In this document: positions 1 to 4,727 of the stretch, piece after piece | Layout of the letters: each line of letters opens with the position of its first letter | Numbering within the stretch: the first letter of the stretch is position 1 | Origin: an uncultured bacterium | GTDB taxonomy: Bacteria; Cyanobacteriota; Vampirovibrionia; Gastranaerophilales; Gastranaerophilaceae | Length of the DNA: 14,133 nt | Reading direction: 5' to 3' | Assembly: GCA_945833895.1 (NCBI GenBank) | Contig: CAMAGQ010000032.1 | Span: 1-14,133 of the forward strand | Position numbers and translations under genes: made by a program | Notes under the pieces: model-generated | The model's input: the letters and a program-made list of their open reading frames with translations, nothing else | Told to the model about the DNA's origin: nothing | The model's database searches: none

Positions 1-1151
1 CTCATTCCGTCATAGACAGGAATTCCTGCAGAACACCATGCCCCGCCCGGCGCAGGCCACAAGCCTTCTTGAATAAGCAGTTGAATTGTTTCAACCTGTT
101 TTGTAATATCACTTTCTTCAAGATTCTTTTTATCTTGTTTAAATTCGTGGATTTTGGCAACCAATTCCTTCACTCTTTTATGTAATTTTGTTTGATAACC
201 GCGCTCTAACATAGTGTTTGAAAATTTCTTCTTATGTTCAAGCATGATTCCTTCGAAATTGTTATATAACTCTTGATATGTAGGGCTTAAATCGCCTGAG
301 TTTCCTTGTAATCTCTGGTTATAAACATCCTTAACAATCTGAATATCTTCCTGATCATTATCTTTAGATAAAAACTCTGCAACTTCATCAACTTTTGCGG
401 ATAATTGTTTTTGAAGTTCTGTTACATCATACCAACGTGCAACCTGCGGATTTGCAAGTACAAATTTTGAAAATCTTCCGGTTTGAGGAAGTATGTCGTA
501 TATTACAGGGTGTCCTGCGAGTTGCGCAAGTTCGATAAATGTTTGTAATTGTTGTTTTACATTTAGACCTGTAATTTCTTCAACTTTTTTATCATTGAGT
601 TTTTCGCTGACTTCGTTGCTTTTTGGCAGGTAAGCACAGCCAAATTCTCTCGGGTGGAACGGGATTAAGTAAATTGTTGTATTATAAATTCCGTTGTCCT
701 TATTCCCTGTCGGCAAAATCAGCAACTGTTTTAACCAATCGAAAAACTTACCCGTATCTTGAGATTTGTTACCGTTTCCAAGAGCAGCAAGATTTATCAA
801 CTTAATGTCATGCCCTTCTTTAATAAACCAGTCAGAGTTTTTCTCCTGATTTCTAGCAAGTACACTCACTTGATTATTTTTAAAGTGAAATTTACCATCT
901 TTGAACACATTGTTTTGTTTCCATTTTTCTTCAAGAGCAAACAGCACTTCTTCATTAGTCAGTTCGTCTAATGCTTTTTGATAAGAGTATGTTAAATACC
1001 CGTATTTTTGTACGTGCATTGATAATAACTTTTTCCTGAGTTCAGGAATATTATCTGACGGATACTCCTTTTTTAACGCTTCATAAACCTTGTTTAATTC
1101 TGCATCTTTAGCCAAATTCTGCTCTTTTTTCTTAAATAGTAAATTTAACAT
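1..1151 (-). CDS. Probable GH13-like TIM-barrel protein, C-terminus cut off by window edge
   Basis: The frame is open for 383 codons from an ATG at 1149-1151 to the left edge, so the C-terminus is missing. A good Shine-Dalgarno (GGGAG, 1158-1162) lies 6 nt upstream and fixes the start. There is no signal peptide, so it is probably cytoplasmic. Residues 1-80 look helical and charged. Residues 157-180 (IYLIPFHPREFGCAYLP) and 212-242 (GHPVIYDILPQTGRF, then ANPQVARWYDV) resemble the second and third strand regions of alpha-amylase/GlgE-type GH13 barrels, where a DxxxN-like strand is followed by a 'xxHPxWF'-like segment. Residues 245-360 are a long charged helical insertion, and a G/P-rich segment with W and C (364-382) follows. 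The general acid and nucleophile regions would lie outside the window, so catalysis cannot be judged. The family call rests on pattern resemblance only and could be wrong; the gene itself is secure. Confidence 0.6.
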   Translation of the reverse strand, partial: MLNLLFKKKEQNLAKDAELNKVYEALKKEYPSDNIPELRKKLLSMHVQKYGYLTYSYQKALDELTNEEVLFALEEKWKQNNVFKDGKFHFKNNQVSVLARNQEKNSDWFIKEGHDIKLINLAALGNGNKSQDTGKFFDWLKQLLILPTGNKDNGIYNTTIYLIPFHPREFGCAYLPKSNEVSEKLNDKKVEEITGLNVKQQLQTFIELAQLAGHPVIYDILPQTGRFSKFVLANPQVARWYDVTELQKQLSAKVDEVAEFLSKDNDQEDIQIVKDVYNQRLQGNSGDLSPTYQELYNNFEGIMLEHKKKFSNTMLERGYQTKLHKRVKELVAKIHEFKQDKKNLEESDITKQVETIQLLIQEGLWPAPGGAWCSAGIPVYDGM

Positions 1152-1174
1152 AAATATCTCCCTATGACATAAAA

Positions 1175-1205
1175 ATTATATCATAAGAAAAAAAATTTAT
1201 AACAA
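1175..1205 (-). promoter_or_regulatory. Extended -10 promoter for the leftward GH13-like gene
   Basis: Read on the minus strand, 1183-1175 is TGATATAAT, a consensus TATAAT hexamer with the extended TGn motif. A TTGTTA at 1205-1200 sits 19 nt upstream as a moderate -35. Transcription would start near 1168, giving a leader of about 17 nt that holds the ribosome site at 1158-1162. Confidence 0.55.
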
Positions 1206-1212
1206 CATGTAA

Positions 1213-1232
1213 TATTCCCCGATTAGGGAATA
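1213..1232. promoter_or_regulatory. Perfect palindrome, possible operator, in the divergent region
   Basis: TATTCCC (1213-1219) and GGGAATA (1226-1232) form perfect 7-bp inverted arms around a 6-bp spacer, CGATTA. It sits between two divergent genes, just upstream of the leftward promoter and about 80 bp before the response regulator start. Its size and position fit a dimeric regulator site, for which the adjacent response regulator is one candidate. No T tract follows on either side, so it is not a terminator. The binding role is inference. Confidence 0.35.
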
Positions 1233-1313
1233 GTTTTAAAACATTAAAGATATAAGGTTTAAATAAGCCCCAAAGGGTTTTGTTTGTAAGATATTTTAGG
1301 GAGAGTAATACTT

Positions 1314-1991
1314 ATGGAAACAGTAAAAGAAAAACAGATTTCAATAATCATTGTTGAGGATTTTAAGTTAACAAGAGTAGGTTTAAGATGTGCATTGAAC
1401 GCAAACCCCGACTTGAATGTTATTGCTGAATGTGAAGATGCGATTGATGGAATAAAACAAATACAGCGATTAAATCCTGATGTTGTCCTTATGGATTTAG
1501 GCTTACCTATGATGAACGGAATTGAAGCAATGATTAAAATTCGTGAATTTTCATCAGATGTTAAAATTATTGCCTTAACATCACACGATAGAGAAGAAGA
1601 GGTTGTTGCAGCACTGAGTTCGGGTGCAAACGCATACTGCTTGAAAGACATTGACCCGAACAAACTTGCCGATGTCATTAGAGATGTATCTAACGGAGTT
1701 TGCTGGATTGATGCTATGGTCGCAAACCTTGCACTGAAAGCAATTCCAAAATCTGAAACAACCGACCTTCTAACAGGAAAAATCTCGGATCAGGCAAGAA
1801 TACCTTTAACAGAACGTGAGTTTGAGGTATTAAAACATCTTGTTGCGGGAAAAAGTAACACAGAAATCGCAAAAGAATTGATTGTCAGCGTTCACACAGC
1901 AAAAGCACACGTTTGTTCTATTTTACAGAAAATGTGCGTAAATGATAGAGTTCAGGCGGCAGTCAAGGCGGTAAAAGAAGGAATGGTTTAG
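1314..1991 (+). CDS. NarL/FixJ-family two-component response regulator (orphan)
   Basis: This 225-aa DNA-binding response regulator has a receiver domain at residues 9-128 and a LuxR-type helix-turn-helix at about 165-220. The receiver shows the acidic pair E15/D16, the phosphoacceptor D61 (VLMDLGLP), T89 and the conserved K111, so it should be phosphorylatable. The output domain has the family signature LTEREFEVLKHLVAGKSNTEIA and a recognition helix around VHTAKAHV. Its C-terminal DRVQAAVKAVKEGMV resembles cyanobacterial NarL-type regulators. AGGGAG at 1298-1303 precedes the ATG by 10 nt. No histidine kinase is nearby, so its signal and targets are unknown. The 3' end overlaps the convergent maf stop codon by 4 nt. 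Confidence 0.93.
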   Translation: METVKEKQISIIIVEDFKLTRVGLRCALNANPDLNVIAECEDAIDGIKQIQRLNPDVVLMDLGLPMMNGIEAMIKIREFSSDVKIIALTSHDREEEVVAALSSGANAYCLKDIDPNKLADVIRDVSNGVCWIDAMVANLALKAIPKSETTDLLTGKISDQARIPLTEREFEVLKHLVAGKSNTEIAKELIVSVHTAKAHVCSILQKMCVNDRVQAAVKAVKEGMV

Positions 1992-2548
1992 CCAAGCAAT
2001 TCAATCAGTGTTTCAGACGGTAAACCTATGACATTATCCAAACTGCCGTTCACCTCTTTGATGTACCCTTCAGGCAGTTCTTGAATACCGTACGAACCTG
2101 CTTTATCATAAGGTTTGAAATTATCAATATAGAAGTTTATCTGATTATCAGTCAGAGCATTAAATGTGACGTAAGTTGTCGTTGATTTAACCTTGTAACT
2201 CATATCAAGGGTATTGAAAACGGCGACCGAAGTTACAACAAAATGAGTTCTGCCTGATAATGACTTCAACATTTCTTGTGCTTGAGCGTAGTCGTGAGGT
2301 TTGCCCAGAATTTTATTGTCTACAACAACAATTGTATCAGCACCGATTACCTGATAATCTTTGCATTTAAACTCTCTTGCAACATAAAGTGCCTTATTAT
2401 AGGCAAGAGATTCAACAAAATCATAAGAAAAAACCGTCCGGTCATGCGGTTCTGCATACGAAGACGGTATGATTTCATAATCCAATTTTAGTGTTTTTAG
2501 AATATTTGCTCTTCTGGGAGATGAAGAGGCCAGGATAATTTTTCCCAT
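1988..2548 (-). CDS. maf: Maf-family nucleoside triphosphate pyrophosphatase
   Basis: This 186-aa cytoplasmic enzyme should hydrolyse non-canonical or specific nucleoside triphosphates to monophosphate plus pyrophosphate. The N-terminal signature ILASSSPRR (residues 5-13) binds phosphate. GADTIVV (69-75) carries the catalytic aspartate D71, and SGRTH (98-102) and DKAGSYGIQ (148-156) complete the active site. The GRTH and DKAGSYGIQ patterns are those of the YhdE-like dTTP/UTP pyrophosphatase subfamily rather than the m7GTP type; that subfamily call is by motif. Length is normal for the family. AAGGAG at 2556-2561 sets the ATG. It lies 65 nt downstream of the unknown 79-aa gene on the same strand, and its stop codon interlocks with that of the convergent response regulator. 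Confidence 0.95.
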   Translation of the reverse strand: MGKIILASSSPRRANILKTLKLDYEIIPSSYAEPHDRTVFSYDFVESLAYNKALYVAREFKCKDYQVIGADTIVVVDNKILGKPHDYAQAQEMLKSLSGRTHFVVTSVAVFNTLDMSYKVKSTTTYVTFNALTDNQINFYIDNFKPYDKAGSYGIQELPEGYIKEVNGSLDNVIGLPSETLIELLG

Positions 2549-2565
2549 TGTTTGTCTCCTTGTAC

Positions 2566-2593
2566 TCTGCTTTTAACTTAAATTAAAAGCAGA
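2566..2593 (-). promoter_or_regulatory. Perfect 11-bp hairpin between the 79-aa gene and maf
   Basis: TCTGCTTTTAA (2566-2576) and TTAAAAGCAGA (2583-2593) pair perfectly over 11 bp around the 6-nt loop CTTAAA. In the leftward transcript the stem ends only 4 nt before the maf ribosome site (2556-2561). No U tract follows in either direction, so a simple intrinsic terminator is unlikely. An RNA-processing site, a translational control stem for maf, or a palindromic protein site all fit. Confidence 0.5.
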
Positions 2594-2613
2594 CACAATT
2601 CAACATAAACTTT

Positions 2614-2853
2614 TTATCGCTGCCCCATTGATTTTTGATAACGGGCAGTCCTTGCATTAATTGCGTAACACGCAATATTTAACCGTTGCCTCAATTCCAT
2701 TATATTTTTTAGAGTTGAAGCGTAATCGTTCATCGCTGAATACATTTCATCCGGTGTAACCATTGATGTTGCATTTTCGTGGTTGTCAACTTTTTCTTCT
2801 TGATACTTTTGTACTAACATCTTGTCTATGTAGTCTTCTGCACCAATACCCAT
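2614..2853 (-). CDS. Unknown 79-aa protein upstream of maf
   Basis: I do not recognise this protein. It has a strong ribosome site (GGGAGGA, 2861-2867) 7 nt before the ATG, which argues that it is a real gene. The N-terminal third is acidic (GAEDYIDKML, then EEKVDNHE). Residues 33-75 look like one long or two short amphipathic helices, and the C-terminus is basic (NARTARYQKSMGQR). There is a single cysteine in IACYAIN and no signal peptide or membrane segment, so it is probably a small cytoplasmic helical protein. It is the first gene of a likely two-gene unit with maf. Upstream it has a promoter-like motif shared with the 83-aa gene at 9470-9721, followed by a leader with five AGGA motifs. 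Confidence 0.75.
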   Translation of the reverse strand: MGIGAEDYIDKMLVQKYQEEKVDNHENATSMVTPDEMYSAMNDYASTLKNIMELRQRLNIACYAINARTARYQKSMGQR

Positions 2854-2860
2854 CAGGCAG

Positions 2861-2919
2861 TCCTCCCTATTGATTTGTGTTATCCTATTCCTGTAAGAAT
2901 TATTATCCTAAATATTCCT
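2861..2919 (-). promoter_or_regulatory. AGGA-rich leader of the 79-aa gene
   Basis: On the leftward transcript AGGA occurs five times within 59 nt (complements at 2861-2864, 2883-2886, 2889-2892, 2906-2909 and 2916-2919). The copy nearest the gene is part of its Shine-Dalgarno. The stretch includes a 15-base string, 2874-2888, that recurs exactly at 9422-9436 in another AGGA-rich stretch. Repeated GGA motifs in a leader are typical of CsrA/RsmA-type translational control, but no such regulator is in the window, so the function is speculative. Confidence 0.35.
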
Positions 2920-2941
2920 TATATACATATAAAGTATTTTT
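2918..2941 (-). promoter_or_regulatory. Promoter-like motif shared with the 83-aa gene
   Basis: The minus strand reads AAATACTTTATATGTATA then TAAG. The first 22 bases differ at only two positions from 9744-9765 upstream of another small gene. It sits just before the AGGA-rich leader and contains TATA-type hexamers suited to a -10 element. No confident -35 is visible. Confidence 0.4.
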
Positions 2942-2997
2942 GTTTGAATTAATTGCTAAATTTAAGACAAATATTAAGAAATATTAATAAAAACTTT

Positions 2998-3300
2998 TTA
3001 CCATCCCATTGAAAGCGGGAAAAATGCAAGTTACCCTCCCACTTCGGGAGAGGGCAGAATTTTTTAATGAACGGAGTGAATTTAGAAATTCGGGAGAGGG
3101 TTTGAGTTTCCTTCCCTGGACGGGGAAGGAACAGGATGGGGTGATAATATTTACCCCATCATTCTGTTGCCCGAAGAATCCTTGACAAGTCTTGCTTGGG
3201 ATTCTTCGTACTTCGTATAAATTTCCGACTACTTCCAAGATATTTTGCGCAGAATAACGAAGGCTGAACCCTCACCCCTACCTTCAGAAAGGGTAGGCTG
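2998..3300. repeat. Intergenic island of five hairpins (repeat-like, non-coding)
   Basis: This part of the 528-bp gap is visibly richer in G+C than its surroundings. Five stems can be drawn. 3034-3054 is CCCTC-type with a 2-nt bulge. 3108-3131 has perfect 9-bp arms (TTCCTTCCC). 3135-3160 has 8-bp arms (GATGGGGT), with an outer ACAG/CTGT pair. 3172-3208 has perfect 10-bp arms (CGAAGAATCC). 3277-3297 is CCTACC-type with one bulge. TTCGGGAGAGGG is repeated directly at 3043-3054 and 3089-3100. The style, CCCTCTCCC-like blocks plus GAAGAATCC/GGATTCTTC arms, resembles dispersed intergenic repeats that generate spurious ORFs in many genomes. Only one copy lies here, so dispersal is not shown by the window. 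Confidence 0.55.
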
Positions 3301-3307
3301 TGTAATT

Positions 3308-3339
3308 AATAAAATTTCACTAACAAATTTTATTTTTTT
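3308..3339 (+). promoter_or_regulatory. AT-only hairpin plus T7 tract before the DUF2229 gene
   Basis: AATAAAATTT (3308-3317) and AAATTTTATT (3325-3334) are perfect 10-bp arms around CACTAAC, followed by seven T at 3333-3339. It has terminator shape on the plus strand, but the stem holds no G-C pair and no rightward gene lies upstream. It could close a transcript from the hairpin island, be an operator, or be chance in AT-rich DNA. A TATAGT at 3353-3358 just downstream could be the -10 element of the next gene. Confidence 0.25.
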
Positions 3340-3381
3340 GAGTTATTATATATATAGTAATATTTAGTTAGGGATAAAAAC

Positions 3382-4458
3382 ATGGCACAAATGAACAGTG
3401 AAGAAAAAGTTATCGGAATACCCAGAGCAATGTCCTTTTACAACAATTATCCGTTTTATTACGGATTTTTTAACGATTTAGGTATAAAAATTGTACTTTC
3501 CGATATTACGACAAAACAGACTATGTCCGAAGGTGCAGGACTTGTTGTTACAGAAACCTGCCTGCCGATAAAGGTTTATATCGGACACATTTTGAACCTT
3601 TTAAGTAAAGGTGTTGATAAAATATTTGTGCCGTCACTTCAATCTATTGATAATAAAATTTATAACTGCTCTAAAATCAGAGGGTTGCCGGATTTAGTCA
3701 GAAACGTTGTAAAACAACCTTTCACAATGATTGAAGCAACTCTTGATAAGTCAGAAAAACATCAAGGTTTGTACGAGTTTTTGGCAGAAGCGGTTAAACC
3801 TTTCGGAATTACCGACAAAGAGCAAATCAGAAAAGCTTCTAAAGCAGGCTGGAGATGCTACAACAACTTCCACGTAATGTCTAAATCAGGAATGCCGTAC
3901 TCAAAGGCTTTGAGTTACGCATTACAAGGTAAGGTTGTAATCTCAGGCAAAAACAAAGAATATCCGATTTCTGTCGCACTTGTCGGACACGGCTACAACA
4001 TTTATGATGAACGTGTTTGTATGAAAATATTTGACAAGTTAGAAAAAATGGATGTCAAAGTAAGTACGACACTGCAATTATCTGACGAACAGTTATGCGA
4101 AGGTATTACAAGCCTTGGTAACGACAAATACTGGGCTAACGAAGACGAAATGACAGGAACTGCAGGACACTTCTTAAAAGACAACAAAATTGACGGTATA
4201 ATCACAATTACTGCATTTGGTTGCGGTCCTGATTCACTGATGGTTGAACGTATTACAAGACGTGCTAAACAGTTCAACAAGCCGCTACTTAACCTTACAA
4301 TAGATGAGCAGACAGGTGAAGCAGGTTTTGTTACAAGATTAGAGGCGTTTGTTGACATGCTGTTCCGCAAAAAACGTGCAAATATCGTCAACAATATCAG
4401 CATGACTAAATCCGAATCAAATTATTCACCAAATATTGAATACATTGAAACAAAATAA
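3382..4458 (+). CDS. DUF2229-type, acyl-CoA dehydratase activase-related iron-sulfur protein
   Basis: This 358-aa cytoplasmic protein matches the stand-alone DUF2229 family, related to the activators and [4Fe-4S] subunits of 2-hydroxyacyl-CoA dehydratases and benzoyl-CoA-type reductases. Family patterns are IGIPRAMSFYNNYPFYYGFF (11-30), ETCLPIKVYIGH (58-69), FVPSLQSI (82-89), VGHGYNIYDE (201-210), TAFGCGPDS (277-285) and TIDEQTGEAGFVTRLEAFVDML (306-327). C60, C96 and C281 lie in those conserved contexts and are the likely cluster ligands. The usual BcrA/BadF-type ATPase partner, often adjacent or fused, is absent within this window, and the precise substrate of stand-alone members is not established. 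A weak AGGG at 3370-3373 precedes the ATG by 8 nt. The gene is monocistronic and ends at a terminator. Confidence 0.85.
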   Translation: MAQMNSEEKVIGIPRAMSFYNNYPFYYGFFNDLGIKIVLSDITTKQTMSEGAGLVVTETCLPIKVYIGHILNLLSKGVDKIFVPSLQSIDNKIYNCSKIRGLPDLVRNVVKQPFTMIEATLDKSEKHQGLYEFLAEAVKPFGITDKEQIRKASKAGWRCYNNFHVMSKSGMPYSKALSYALQGKVVISGKNKEYPISVALVGHGYNIYDERVCMKIFDKLEKMDVKVSTTLQLSDEQLCEGITSLGNDKYWANEDEMTGTAGHFLKDNKIDGIITITAFGCGPDSLMVERITRRAKQFNKPLLNLTIDEQTGEAGFVTRLEAFVDMLFRKKRANIVNNISMTKSESNYSPNIEYIETK

Positions 4459-4475
4459 CACACTTTTACATACTG

Positions 4476-4514
4476 TAAACAGCCTTTCCAAGTGCGGAAA
4501 GACTGTTTATTTTT
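4476..4514 (+). terminator. Rho-independent terminator of the DUF2229 gene
   Basis: TAAACAG (4476-4482) pairs with CTGTTTA (4503-4509) and CTTTCC (4484-4489) with GGAAAG (4496-4501), with one C/A mismatch between them and the loop AAGTGC. The T run at 4510-4514 follows. No T tract is present for the opposite direction, so it serves the rightward gene. Confidence 0.8.
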
Positions 4515-4539
4515 GAATTATTAAAGAATTAAACTTATA

Positions 4540-4710
4540 CTAGTTTTCGTACGTAATACAAATTTTAAGCGTATTTAAACCAACTTCAACAATCGACCAG
4601 CGTAACGGTTCGCCAAAGTTTGACTTTAACACAGTTTCAATCGACTGTGTATCAATGATTTCAGGCTTATCTATAGTAACTGTTTCCGATATAATTTGTT
4701 GGTCTTGCAT
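4540..4710 (-). CDS. Unknown 56-aa protein in the glmS transcription unit
   Basis: A short open frame runs from ATG (4708-4710) to TAG (4540-4542). GGAG (complement of 4718-4721) lies 7 nt before the ATG, and the start is only 17 nt after the glmS stop, so co-transcription with glmS is likely. The protein begins MQDQQIISETVTIDKPE, is acidic at first, and has a C-terminal half (GEPLRWSIVEVGLNTLKICI) that alternates hydrophobic residues like two beta strands. It ends TYEN, with one cysteine and no signal or membrane segment. I do not recognise a family. The ribosome site, tight spacing and protein-like composition support a real gene; no function can be assigned. Confidence 0.65.
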   Translation of the reverse strand: MQDQQIISETVTIDKPEIIDTQSIETVLKSNFGEPLRWSIVEVGLNTLKICITYEN

Positions 4711-4727
4711 ACAATTGCTCCATAAAA

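Noticed and set aside
623..971. Two short rightward open frames within the first gene
   Set aside because: Both are opposite the long leftward coding frame, which has a ribosome site and promoter; they are shadows.
1259..1678. 139-codon open frame antisense to the response regulator
   Set aside because: It is opposite a secure gene with intact receiver motifs, has low-complexity Ser/Ile-rich composition, and no supporting ribosome site.
3034..3100. Direct repeats as a possible CRISPR fragment
   Set aside because: Only two 12-bp copies of TTCGGGAGAGGG, no regular spacer series and no cas genes.
2984..3238. Open frame of 84 codons on the minus strand
   Set aside because: It lies wholly inside the hairpin island, has no ribosome site, and its residues follow the inverted repeats. 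It is a by-product of the repeat.
4002..4403. 133-codon open frame antisense to the DUF2229 gene
   Set aside because: Shadow of a well-supported gene in the opposite strand; no family features.
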